A DNA stretch of 64,000 nucleotides from Mytilinidion resinicola (taxonomy: Eukaryota > Ascomycota > Dothideomycetes > Mytilinidiales > Mytilinidiaceae). The stretch lies in contig NW_022985453.1 in the NCBI RefSeq assembly GCF_010093595.1, positions 697,649 to 761,648 of the forward strand, read 5' to 3'. This document shows, piece after piece, positions 1-10,461 of the stretch. The notes beneath the pieces were generated by a model that was given only the letters and a program-made list of their open reading frames with translations, was not told where the DNA came from and did no database searches. Position 1 is the stretch's first letter, and each line of letters opens with the position of its first letter. Both the position numbers and the translations under genes were made by a program.

Positions 1-368
1 AGCTTCAAAACATAGTTTCGATTCAGCCTTCTTTAGTTCTATCATATACTTGAACCACTTCATGGTTTCTTCCTCCCCTGATGGAAGACAGAGGTTTAAG
101 CAGGATAATATATATTCTCCTGGGTAAGCTCGTCATGTGATAAAAGGAAGTTGCACGTGGTTTTACATCAATGTCGTGGGATACTTCGCATGCATCCGTC
201 AAGGCACCTTCTTTTTAACCAACGATACATTCATTTCATTCTTGCATAACAAATGCGAATAAAAACTGCTTTTCCACAGAAAAGATTGAATCATGAAGCC
301 TTAGTCCTAAACGCCTCAATCCCATTCAAAACCCAAACGACCCATTTCCATTACTGCTTACCCCCCAA
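1..368. other. intergenic, no gene seen
   Basis: No credible coding region or repeat is visible here. The stretch lies downstream of the oleate hydratase gene, which is read leftwards, and probably holds its 3' untranslated region. Confidence 0.5.
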
Positions 369-2015
369 TCAAGTCATCATCTTCGCCATCGCCTCCGACA
401 GCACCCCCAAATGCCTCTCCCCCTTAAAAACCGGCTTCGGCATCTTTTTCTCCCCCAGCCCCATCAACTCCGCCACCGCCATCTGCGCGCCCCGCACGCT
501 ATACTCCACCGTAAACACCGTATCCTCCTCAATCTCCACAAACTGCCCCACCAGCCCCAGATTCGTGCTGCCCTCCGGCACCACCTTCGGGCGATCCCCC
601 TTCTCCCTCGTCAAGAACTGGCTCGTGATATACGGCATCACGCACGGCCTCACAATCGCGTGCTCCAGAATCGGATGCAGCGGGAAGTGCAGGTGCCCGA
701 GCAGCTCGGTGAGGAGTTCCTGCCCGGTGCAGTCGCTCATCTTCTTCGGCACGTAGTTGCCCAGCGCAGTCGGGAAGAGCCCGTAGCCCCACAGCACGAA
801 GGTGTCGACGGGCTGGTCGGCGAAGTGCGGCTGGTGCGGCACGACGATGGAGAGCAGCCAGTTGCTGTCTTTGAACGTCATCAGCGCGCCGGTGCCGGGC
901 TCGTTGTGCGTGAGGCCCGAGATGCGCGTGAGGAGTTCGGGGTTGGAGAGCGTGATGGTGAAGGATTCCCAAAGCGACTCGTTGATGCGGGTGCTGAAGA
1001 CGGAGGGGTTGCCGAGGGAGGGGGATTTGGCGGCGAGTTTCGTCCATAGGTCCCAGGAGCCGTCTTGGAGCTCTTCTTCGAGGATGGGGTCGGGTGCTTC
1101 GGTGTTTGTGCCGATGGAGGCGTTGGAGGTCATGCTGCCGAGCGTGACGATGACGATGTCGGCGGGATCAAGCTGTGCGGTCATGGGGACCCCGTTGGAG
1201 AGCATATGGATTTCGTCCACTGTAGTAGGTATGCCAGTGATGAAGTCAATGTCCGTAACCTTCGTGTTGAAGCGGAAATCGACGCCTTGCGTGTCCAGAT
1301 ACTTGATGATAGGCTTGATGATGCTGTCATATTGGTTATATGGCGTCCGATCGACGCCAGCGAGAGTGTTAATGCGTGGGAATTCGTGCAGGAAGCGGTG
1401 CAGGTAGCGGCGGAACTCAACGGCGCTGTGCCAGGGCTGGAAGGCAAACATGGTCGCCCACATATACCAGAACTTTGTTGTGAAAAAAGCTTTCGGGAAG
1501 CATTCGTCGATGCGTTTCTTGCCGAGGCTGGTTTCGCTTTCGAGGGTGAGTTTGATCATATCGAGACGTTCGGTGGGACTTAGGCCCATTCTTCGTGTGT
1601 CAACGATTTCGACCTCGTCTTTGCCGCTAGCGAGGAGGCGGGCCTTGGAGCTGGTTTGATTTTCTGGGACGGCGTTGAAGTCTTTGATCTCTTGGAGTAG
1701 TGTCTTCTCTGGGTCCGTGAGAGATGGGACGCGGCTCAGCAGCTCGTATGTGCAGAGGTAGCTGAAGTTGAGCATCCGTCCACCACGGAGGACATAGCCC
1801 TCTTTAGGATTACCGGACCCATCCATTGACCCGCCAAAGACGGGGAGTGACTCGAGGATGTGGATATTCTTAGGAGGCACCTTGGCATCCTGGATCAAGT
1901 GAACGGCAGCAGCTAGCGATCCAATGCCACCACCGACGAGATATGCCTGAGTCTCCTCCGGGTCACGATGAGGTTGCTCTACAGCCTGGCGACCCTTCTT
2001 GAAGAAGTGCGGCAT
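369..2015 (-). CDS. oleate hydratase (FAD-dependent, MCRA family)
   Basis: Predicted to add water across the cis-9 double bond of oleic and related unsaturated fatty acids, giving 10-hydroxy fatty acids (EC 4.2.1.53). The 548-residue product has an N-terminal FAD-binding Rossmann motif, YLVGGGIGSLAAA, at about residues 21-33, followed by the family signature FGGSMDGSGNP and RGGRMLNFSYLC; these match the myosin-cross-reactive-antigen/oleate hydratase family, whose fungal members are of similar length. I chose the ATG at 2015 because the 48 codons upstream in the same open frame (to 2159) look unlike any family N-terminus and are probably 5' UTR. No intron is needed. No signal peptide is apparent, so it is probably cytosolic or membrane-associated. 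The neighbouring genes give no pathway context. The family call is firm; substrate preference is inferred. Confidence 0.9.
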   Translation of the reverse strand: MPHFFKKGRQAVEQPHRDPEETQAYLVGGGIGSLAAAVHLIQDAKVPPKNIHILESLPVFGGSMDGSGNPKEGYVLRGGRMLNFSYLCTYELLSRVPSLTDPEKTLLQEIKDFNAVPENQTSSKARLLASGKDEVEIVDTRRMGLSPTERLDMIKLTLESETSLGKKRIDECFPKAFFTTKFWYMWATMFAFQPWHSAVEFRRYLHRFLHEFPRINTLAGVDRTPYNQYDSIIKPIIKYLDTQGVDFRFNTKVTDIDFITGIPTTVDEIHMLSNGVPMTAQLDPADIVIVTLGSMTSNASIGTNTEAPDPILEEELQDGSWDLWTKLAAKSPSLGNPSVFSTRINESLWESFTITLSNPELLTRISGLTHNEPGTGALMTFKDSNWLLSIVVPHQPHFADQPVDTFVLWGYGLFPTALGNYVPKKMSDCTGQELLTELLGHLHFPLHPILEHAIVRPCVMPYITSQFLTREKGDRPKVVPEGSTNLGLVGQFVEIEEDTVFTVEYSVRGAQMAVAELMGLGEKKMPKPVFKGERHLGVLSEAMAKMMT

Positions 2016-3000
2016 TATGATGTTGTAATTGTGTTTTTGTTTTGATGATAGGTATTTCTGAAACTGAGTGTAATAGAAATTCGACTTACTGCAACTGAAG
2101 GGTACGGCATCTATATACCTACCTGTACTGTCATCGGAGCAGTCATACGACAGGTACACGGCCTCACGCAGGGTTTGAGCTGGTCATGCCATCACCATTT
2201 TCTCTGGTAGCTTCTCTATGGACGAGGCACATCGTGATGCGGACAACCATGAAAGCGGAGTCGGTAGGCACGGTGGCACGGTGTGTCACATGTGGGCACC
2301 GAGAGCCAGTAGAAGGATCACATCAGATCGTATCTGAGTACGTCAGCGGTCTCGGCAAGCCTGTGAGGGCTGTTTGTTGGTCAGGCCATTCCGAGGTTTT
2401 GAGCTCGATGGGGTTCGTTCAGGTGAAGAGAATATGCTCTTGAACAAAGCACTCAGGGGCCTGATTTGATGCCTTATCTTCGATGAAAGGCGTGTTGTCA
2501 GCTATCTTTTCAGTAGGTCCAACGAATATCAATTAACGATACCGGACTTCTCATGGAAGTTGTTGGAAGAAAGACGAGATCTCGTGAGATGGTGGCGATC
2601 CGGACCGAGGATTATTCTTCTACTAACCTCATCTGGCCGTCCGTGGATCACGATCAATCCCGAAAAATAGCTTACATCGTACCTAGGCTGCGTTAGATAT
2701 AATGAAGGAAATCATGTGAAGAAAGGTTAGGCAATGTAGGAAAACGCGTATACGATAGAAACTTCATACCGTTAAAACATCAAATGGCATCATTCATAAA
2801 CTCTACCTAGCAAAAGATTTTAGGATACTATCCTCCCATGCCGAACCGTCTAAAAAGCCGAGTCTGCCGCCTGTGAAACGCCGTGTGCTACTCATATATG
2901 TATAAGTCTTAGTAGCCCCTATCCATCCGTAAGACATGCCGTCGCAGATATACTCGAAAAATGCGCAACTAACCCTCCAATGCCGAATCACACTTCTGTT
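2016..3000. other. intergenic, promoter side of oleate hydratase
   Basis: Contains the 5' side of the oleate hydratase gene and the 3' side of the downstream PLP-enzyme gene. Several short open frames exist but none resembles a protein family or has convincing splice structure. No repeat was noticed. Confidence 0.45.
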
Positions 3001-4371
3001 CTATGCAGTTCCGTTGCCGTTGACCCCGTTCTTGACGATGCCGCCAACCACAGCCTTCTCAAGCGCCTGCAACACATCCGCCCTCAGATCGTCCTTGTCC
3101 TCAATTCCGCAACTGACTCGGACTAGATCGTCGAACACGCCTGCTGCCTCCCGCTGCTCACGCGGGATGCCTCCATGTGTCATCGCACTCGGGACCTCGA
3201 CAAGACTTTCCACGCCGCCTAAGCTCTCAGCCAGTGTGAAGATCTTTGTGTGCTGGCAGAACCGTTCCGCAGCTTCATGACCACCACGGATCCGGAAGGA
3301 GAGCATACCACCACCCATACCATGTCGATGCTGCTTCAGCGCAATAGCGCGGTGCTTGTGAGACGCAAGACCCGGGTAATTGACCGCCAGAACGTGCGGC
3401 GATGCCTCCAGCGCCAGCGCAACAGCCGTCGCGTTCGTAGTCGCTTCACGCGCGCGGAGATGCAGCGTCTTGAGGCCCCGATGCGCGAGCCACGCATCGA
3501 ACGCAGACGGCACCGCACCAATCGCGTTCTGCAAGAACGAAAGCTTCTCGAACAGCTCTGGCGCGTTGAACGCTGCCACGCCCATGACGACGTCAGAGTG
3601 GCCGTTTATGTACTTTGTGACCGAGTGCACGACAATGTCCGCGCCGTGGTCGAGCGGGTTCTGTACGTATGGGGAGAGGAATGTGTTATCCACCACCACT
3701 AGTATGCCATGCTGGTGCGCGACGCTGGCGACGGCGCGGATGTCGACGAGGGAGAGGGTCGGGTTGGAGGGGGTTTCGATCCAGATGAGTTTTGTAGTAG
3801 GGCGGATGAGCTCTGCGATGTCGAGTTCGAGGGAGGGGGAGAAGGTGACTTGTACGCCGTGCGCGAGGGCGACTTTGGTGAAGTAGCGGTGCGTGCCGCC
3901 GTAGACGTCGGACACGGAAACGACATGGGAGCCGCCGGCGAGGGACTGGAGGATGTTGGCTGTGGCTGCGGAGCCAGAGGAGAATGCGAGGGCATAGCGG
4001 GCGTGCTCAAGGGCGGCGACGGCTTTTTCGAAGTTGTCACTGGGCGGATGTCAGCGTTTTGCCTCTTTTTTGCATACAGATTGAGGACTGAAGATTGGTT
4101 TGTGCCTACCGGTTCGGATTTGAGCTTCTGCTGTACTCGTATTGTCCCACTGGTTTTCCGACGGCGGTTTGCGCGAAAGTGGTGGAGAGCGAAATCTGCA
4201 ATTGCGTTAGCATTTCACTTCCTCGAACTACGATGGCATGCTTACAGCTTCAATCACTGCTCCCGTCACCGGATCATGAGGCGACCCAGCATGTACAGCC
4301 AACGTGCCAAATCCGTGAACTGGAGACGCTGGTCGCGGGGGCGTGTCGATGGGGTGCTCTGGGTGCGTCAT
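3001..4371 (-). CDS. cystathionine gamma-lyase-type PLP enzyme
   Basis: Belongs to the Cys/Met-metabolism PLP-dependent family; the most likely role is cystathionine gamma-lyase (cystathionine to cysteine, 2-oxobutyrate and ammonia) in reverse transsulfuration in the cytosol. Three exons join in frame: 4371-4246, 4195-4110 and 4039-3001, giving 416 aa, close to the length of fungal CYS3 proteins. Splice sites are GTAAGC...CAG and GTAGGC...CAG. Visible family blocks are QYEYSRSSNPNRDNFEKA, YALAFSSGSAATANILQSL, SDVYGGTHRYF, WIETPSNPTL and the PLP-lysine block SVTKYINGHSDVV. The GCGIEDKDDL-like C-terminal block appears as VSCGIEDKDDL. Cystathionine gamma-synthase and beta-lyase share the fold; the S-x-TKY-INGHSD form and the length favour gamma-lyase, but this is not decisive. 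Confidence 0.88.
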
Positions 4372-5332
4372 CCTGTCTAAGATCGAATCTGTAGATTTGG
4401 AGAGGTGAGAAGAGGGCAGAGAGACCCTTCAACGGTGTGTTCTATGGTGCAGAGGCGTAGAGGTTTGTTGACGGAAAGAGGGAGCTGCGTTCGTATTCCT
4501 TGGAGAATTTCAGGCACGGCGCAATGGGGCAGTCAGGCACAAAGAGACGGTGTTATATTGTTAGCAGAGCGATTGCGCCATCGATGGTACAATCGGCGGC
4601 GGTGAGAAAGGTGTCACCGTCAGAGTCATCTTCACGCCCTTTATATAGGCTTTGGGATTAGGGGCAGGGCTGGCGATATGGAATATGTCATGCCGTGTAG
4701 TTGATAATCCATCGTCGGCTCTGGAATGGCCATCTGTCAGCCATCTCGGATGTTTGCCCGTCGTGTCGATGGTGTCATCGCAGACGGCGTCCCGCATTTA
4801 GCCGAATATATCTTGGCAAGCGCTGCGATTTGGAAACATCTGTACTACCTCGACCGAAGGTGTTGAGTAATAGTTATATGATTCCAGGAAGCTGTGTGGC
4901 TCTGGTTAATCGCTCTTCACGTAAGAACCATATCAAAACCCCGCTAAGTCAGATTGAGGCATGATAATATTGATATTACGAGCAACCATGCTCTCCTGTC
5001 TTTATATATCTGGTTTTCATACCCTTGGAGTGCGAAGACTGTACCTAGCTATCCCATTTAGGAACGATTATCCAGCATCACATCTAAATCCAGTCCGCAT
5101 CCTGCGCCTAACGCCGTCAAAACCCGTGGAAAGAGAGACTATGCCGTCGAGATTCGAAAGATAGAACATGCTTAGAGACCGTAGAGAACCAAAAACCCCA
5201 TCCATGACACGCGAAATGATGCCTTGTTGCCGGGCAAACGCTCCAATCCAACCCATAAATCCCCAAAAACGTCGCTCCTGGTATCAAATCGTTCATGCGT
5301 TCGTGACCCCTTATATGTCGAAAGAAGCTTCT
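4372..5332. other. intergenic, no gene seen
   Basis: Region upstream of the PLP-enzyme gene and downstream of the serine-rich gene. Only short unrelated open frames occur on both strands and I recognise no family, repeat or structural RNA. Confidence 0.45.
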
Positions 5333-6745
5333 TTAGACCCTCACCGGGGCGGACGACCATCTCAGTCGCCTCAATCCCATCCCCGTACCTTTCATTCCAG
5401 ATGCTGCTTCTCGCCCACAGCGTCCCGCGTCAGCACCAACGCTCCCCAGCTGGCCAACAGCCTCCGCGTGCCCAGCTTCGCGGCCGACGACGTATCCGGC
5501 AGAGAAGCTGATAGCGCTGACAAGGACGACGACGCCAGCGCTCACAACCCAGGTGAGCAGGGTCGGGCTGATTTCATCCATCATCGGGCCCGTCTTGCGG
5601 GCTTTCTTGACAGCCCTGCGGTCTTTGCTACTGCTTCGTGTGCCGGAAGGGGGCGTAGCTTTACGTTTATATTTGTCGCTGTTCGAGTCTCGGCTTGGAG
5701 AAGACGCTGGGGATGACTGTTCTGTTTTGGAGGGTTCTCCGCCCATGGCCACGGATTCGGAGACCAGACGGAGTGAAGATGGATCAACTCGAGCACCACC
5801 GGCAGTACGATGGGCAGATGGTTGGACAGGCTTAGGCAGGCCGCGAACGGCTGCAGCAGCAGATAGAAGGGTAGACAGGCTGGCGCGAAGGGCGGCGTCA
5901 TGATCTGCTTGGTGAGATGGTGAGATAACATTATACGGAGTATGCTGCGGAGAGGAATAAGCATTGCGGTGAGGAGTAGGCCGGTTGGGAGTCCTAGATT
6001 GCGAGAAGTAGGTAGTGGCAGCCTCGGACCTCGTTGCTTGCGTGGTTGGTGGGTGCGAAAAGGCATTGGGTTGAGGGGTGAAGCGCGAGCCCCCAGTGGC
6101 CCGTGGATAGTTCACGGCCGTCGAGTTTTCATCGTCGTCATCTTCCTCGTCGTCTCCTTCCCGTTCCGAGAAGTCTGAGGATGTGGTCAAAAATACGGCC
6201 CGGGTGGAGCGTCGTGTTTCTTGATGTTGATGAAGAGGCGAAGGACGAATGGCTTCGTTGGACGATGACATTACCCGGTCAGACTCGCTCTCACTCTCGT
6301 CGTATTCCTCCTGGCTGCTACCGCCACCTGAGGCGTGATATAAACCCCCTAGACGCAGCGGGTTGGCTCCGTGGGACCGTCGCCGCCGGCGGGCGTTCGA
6401 ATCGTGGCGGACGCGGAGGCCAGTAGTAATGATCTCATCTGCGGCAGATGACAGGGAGGACGAGGAGGGCTGGGAGGAGACTTCTATCCAGGACTCTGGA
6501 AAGAGGTTAGCATACGCTTTCGGGCCTAATGGGGATTTATTGAACGACGAATCGGCCTTGTAAAGGCCACGCTTTCGGAGAACACATTGACAGTACGGTA
6601 GAAGAGAGAACTCACCCTCTGATCTCTGACGGGGACCCAAGGGGTGAGCAGCTTGTATAGACCTCAGCGTCTGGTTCGGAGGCGGGCCTTGCTCCGTCCC
6701 CGCATCCCGCAGCGGGCGCTGATGGTTGGGGTCCTGGTTCTGCAT
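5333..6745 (-). CDS. serine-rich protein with one C-terminal membrane segment
   Basis: I do not recognise a named family. The unspliced frame is 470 aa, but a 120-nt intron (6615-6496, donor GTGAGT, branch-like CTAAC, acceptor TTTCCAG) is very likely; it is divisible by three and contains no stop, so the reading frame survives either way. Spliced product: about 430 aa, with the join reading QRSEESWIEVSSQP. The protein is mostly low-complexity and polar, with an acidic run (about 13 D/E residues in EGDDEEDDDDE) and an Arg/Lys-rich segment before a single hydrophobic segment, LLTWVVSAGVVVLVSAISF, near the C-terminus; about 50 residues follow it. SWIEV fits the W-x-x-V/I/L pattern of Atg8-interacting motifs, and this layout resembles organelle-anchored autophagy receptors, but that is inference only. 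It is expected to be membrane-anchored with the long N-terminal part in the cytosol. Confidence 0.7.
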   Translation of the reverse strand: MQNQDPNHQRPLRDAGTEQGPPPNQTLRSIQAAHPLGPRQRSEGEFSLLPYCQCVLRKRGLYKADSSFNKSPLGPKAYANLFPESWIEVSSQPSSSSLSSAADEIITTGLRVRHDSNARRRRRSHGANPLRLGGLYHASGGGSSQEEYDESESESDRVMSSSNEAIRPSPLHQHQETRRSTRAVFLTTSSDFSEREGDDEEDDDDENSTAVNYPRATGGSRFTPQPNAFSHPPTTQATRSEAATTYFSQSRTPNRPTPHRNAYSSPQHTPYNVISPSHQADHDAALRASLSTLLSAAAAVRGLPKPVQPSAHRTAGGARVDPSSLRLVSESVAMGGEPSKTEQSSPASSPSRDSNSDKYKRKATPPSGTRSSSKDRRAVKKARKTGPMMDEISPTLLTWVVSAGVVVLVSAISFSAGYVVGREAGHAEAVGQLGSVGADAGRCGREAASGMKGTGMGLRRLRWSSAPVRV

Positions 6746-8067
6746 GGTATAGTCCCTTTTCTCACTCCTCCAAGCTATGGACTAGTCGACGCTCTCGGGC
6801 GATGTGTGAGGGTATTGGTAGACGCGTGGTGGAGGAACGCAGGCAGTGTGTTTGTGCAAGACGAGCGAAGGGATGCCGTAATAGGCCGTTGGGGGAGGAT
6901 GCAGGCGGAGGCCGAAGTCGCTTCTTTGTCCCCTCGCGTGGTGGAGAGAGAGTGGGGAGAGATATAGCGGTTACGCAGACGCTGAAACGGCAGCGCAGAG
7001 GACGAGAGCGCAGAGGGTACAGTTGGCGAGGCGTGAGACTTGCGGTCAGCCGTGCCAGTCCCTGCGTGGCCTCGGCCTTGGTGGAGGGTGGCAGCGCTGA
7101 GAGGTCGGATTGGAGATACCAGGCCGTGCAGGCCTGCCTCAAGACAACCTAGTCGTGATGCTGGCGCGCAATGACGTGGGAGCGTGCTGGCGTCGCACTG
7201 ACTTGATGTCTTCCTACCCAAGTGCTACCTGTGCAGCCTCGCTCTTCATGTGTAGCGGACAGTTATTCTACATCTTCATCTTCATATGAACCCCCCCGAA
7301 AGACGCGTTTTCTATGAAGACACGGCTGGCTGGTCGGGTGGCTCACATTCACAGCTGCACAAGGTCACATTGGCCCTGCATCATCTCCACGTGCGCCCCC
7401 ATCATCTGCTCGCTTTCGCGACTTATTGAGCCAGCTATTGGGTCAGCCTTGAGGGCGACGCGTGCCTTGTCCTGGACGCCTGCTGCCACTAAACAAGTGA
7501 CTGCGTGTGATGCTTTAGGATGCTGCACAGCCGCCGTATAGGCACCTCTGCAAGATAGTGCTGCTGTTATACCCTCCACATTACAAAGGTACAATACGTC
7601 AACTAACAAAACTACGGTCTTTATAATTATAGACTGATGCCCTACCACCGAAATATTGACATACTGCGGGGGGCACTGAGTCTACCTGACGCACATCGGT
7701 AGGGTCCCGCGAGGATGGAAGGGTGCATGTAATGGGAAGGGCGTAGAAGAGGGTTTTCTGGCAGAGTTCCAGGAGGAACATTAGATCTGAAGCACCCGGA
7801 CGAGGTTCATCGCTGCTCGCCATATAAGAAATTAAGGAGAGTGGCAGCCTGTCAAAAGCCTAGAAGTGAGGTACGAGTGACCGTTTAAGGAAAGAGAAGA
7901 GACATGATTGCATTATGTTCATCTATACATTCTTCCTACAAATCGTTCGAAGGTACTAACACAATCTCACACTAACACAAATCTGAGCATTTCGTCTTCC
8001 GTCCACAGCGGCTCTTTCAGGTCGGGAACAGGCTTTCCTGAATATCGCATCATTCCGGCTGGATTCA
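6746..8067. other. intergenic, no gene seen
   Basis: Upstream of the serine-rich membrane protein; the part next to 6745 is GC-rich and probably promoter and 5' UTR. Further right, short frames on both strands show no recognisable family. The right edge borders the dead HET gene. Confidence 0.4.
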
Positions 8068-10092
8068 TTATTGCATATCTATATTCAAGACCATGTTTCT
8101 CGAAATCGGAAACAGAAAGCCTCCATTGCAGTCTTCCGTGGTGTCGAGCCCGAACTGACTGAAATACTGCAATGCCTCCTCGTCAGCCCGATGCCAGGGG
8201 AAGAGCCTTCCTCTCACTTCAATGAAGCCACCGGACACACTTCCGAAAGGGTCGTCGCTGGACGCAGTCGTTTCGCATGTAATGATGGTCATAAGAGGCT
8301 TGCACCAACTTTGCTAATAGGTGTATTCTGGTGTCCATATTGTGCCTTCCACCGATGCCCATGACCATGATGGAGCTATCGACGGTAAGTGTAATTCTCC
8401 AGCGGAGTGAAAAGTCTCACCTCTGTAGGTAGTTGGGCGGGGACCAGACTTGCGCCATGTCAGCCCGTATATTATCTACCCTCTCCGGATTCCAGCAGCA
8501 TACTCGTCGTCCAGTATATGAGCTATGACGCGTGCGATGCCGGAAGATGGCGACTAGTTTATCGGACGGCTTTGTCAGTGCGCATTTGGTGTATGCTATC
8601 ACGGAATCATTCCAGCGCGCCAAAACGCTTTCAACTCTTGTTGACGGAGATGTCCAGTCATGCGAGGCATCGCTCAGAGGCTGCGAGCTTATTTTTTTTA
8701 GATTGGTAATATGGGCGTGCCTTTGCTGGACATGCTACCAGCTTTCTACACTTCCAAAACACAAGTGATCCAACATGTATAGTACGAGGACTCAGCATGC
8801 GTTCCTGGAGTACCCAACCACGGTAGTTCAGAGGCGCAGTTAGCTGAAACTTATTCCATGGGTCATGGAAGCAAATGTACTCGTCAGTTCTATGGCTCGT
8901 CCGAAAGTTGATCCTAAATGGTCTCTAGAAGGAAAGGCGATCTTGCATTTCTCTAAGAAATCCAGGACCGGGAGCGTTGTACTCCGAAGCTGCTATGTTA
9001 AGGACTGCATTTTGGTAAACTTTGTCTATGTTCGACGCTTCCAAAGCCCAATTAGTATCAGAGTCTTAAATTATACACAGCGAATCGATCCAAACATATT
9101 CGTATCCCAGGACTCTTGAGGCTGTGACGGAGTCCTGAAACGTTTGAGGCAGGTCATCGAAGTTGATTTCCCCTTTCAGCTGCGCCATATTTGACATAGT
9201 CAGGTTGAGGAACTTTGAGTTGCCCCATCGGTGACTTAAGGTGATGTATGCTATATATCGGCGTGGTCTACCAATCTGATTTTTGAATACTCATGTGATC
9301 CGACATGTATCAGCCTGGTTGGAAAGAAATGCTCAATGCCATCCGGTTTGCAGCCTTCATGGGAATCCAGACATGTTGTAATGCAACCTTTTAACCAACT
9401 CCAGGTCTCAAATCCTGAAGTTGGGGGTATGTTTATCGTTGCTTTCGCGTCTAAGTGGAATGATAGTTTTATTAACTCTATTCTATGTCTTGTGTGCGTA
9501 CATGTACGTACGTACGTTTGACTCGGTAAATTTCCAGTGGGCTTCCAAATCCAGCTCTAGAAAAGGCAATGGAACTCAATTCGAGATCATCATCCTCTTC
9601 GTTTGCCCGCAAATAAACTTGAGCTAAGGCTGATAAATCTGGTAGAGTCTTGCGCTCTCCTATGCGTGTAGATCGGAAGATTCTGCATAATCTGCACGAA
9701 TCCGCCGTCTTCATGACGTCCTCGATGGTCCGCTGGGGGAATCATATTACGCTGAAAGAGCGAGACTGATGAGATTTGGCGAAAAGCCCTTCTATTAAAG
9801 TCTTGCAACCCTCTCTTGCATCACCATCTTGATCGTCACAGTCAAAGACAAAGGTGTCGCGAGATTCCCAGTTCAAGTCCGACTCGTCAACTCCCGCATC
9901 TTCGCCCCTTTGAGTTCTCTTTCTCGGTGTGTCAGCTTGAATGGTATTAGAACGAGAGGATCGGGCATACGCATCTTGAGAAAAGTGACGGAACCATTCG
10001 TTCCGAAAGGCTACCCATTTCTTCTCAAGCCCAGACCCTATCCAGTCGAACATGGCCTCGCAAGCGGAGCACAAGGGACCCGAGGACTCCAT
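8068..10092 (-). pseudogene. HET-domain (heterokaryon incompatibility-like) pseudogene
   Basis: Read leftwards from the ATG at 10092, the fragments line up in order with a HET protein: an N-terminal block LCSACEAMF and SCRLCRIF (Cys-rich start typical of the family), a block ending FFPTRLIHVG, then YITLSHRWGNS (HET motif about 9240-9200), DDLPQTFQDSV, YVWIDSLCII-stop-DS, YRGWVLQERMLSPRTIH, LTKPSDKLVAIF and a C-terminal block CETTASSDDPFGSVSGGF. Reading is interrupted by in-frame stops at 9744-9742 (TGA), 9068-9066 (TAA, replacing the conserved Gln of CIIQDS) and 8927-8925 (TAG), and by at least one frameshift near 9246 between ADI and AYITLSHRWG. HET proteins trigger cell death after fusion of genetically different hyphae; this copy cannot make a full protein. 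Family call is firm, exact ends are approximate. Confidence 0.82.
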
Positions 10093-10461
10093 TTTAATGA
10101 TGTTTTGATGATGGATCTGTTTCTCGTGGAAGATTGGGAGGATGCGACTGCCTAGATGTAATCCTCTTCAAGGCCGTTGCTACCTGGCAGGTAGCTGAAC
10201 GATGCAAGGCTGAACTCGCTCACGTGGCATATCCCATTTGGGTATCCCTTTCCTGACCCGGCCAATCTCTCATCAGAAAACATAGAACATAGCCGTGCCG
10301 TAAATCAGGTATTATATCTCTATTGCTCTCGTCCATTAGCATCACCTAATGGACCCCGAGTACCCCATCTGCAACTCCCAAAACCCTCACATCCAATCTA
10401 CATAACATCAACAATATACACAATCCTCACGTCGCAAAGCACTTTCACAACCACTCCGCCC

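Noticed and set aside
411..1583. Open frames on the plus strand opposite the oleate hydratase
   Set aside because: Arg/His-rich translations with no family likeness; they are shadows of the GC-rich minus-strand gene.
3699..4040. 113-codon minus-strand frame over the PLP-enzyme exon
   Set aside because: Pro/Ser-rich shadow; the correct frame of exon 3 (to 4039) gives conserved family sequence.
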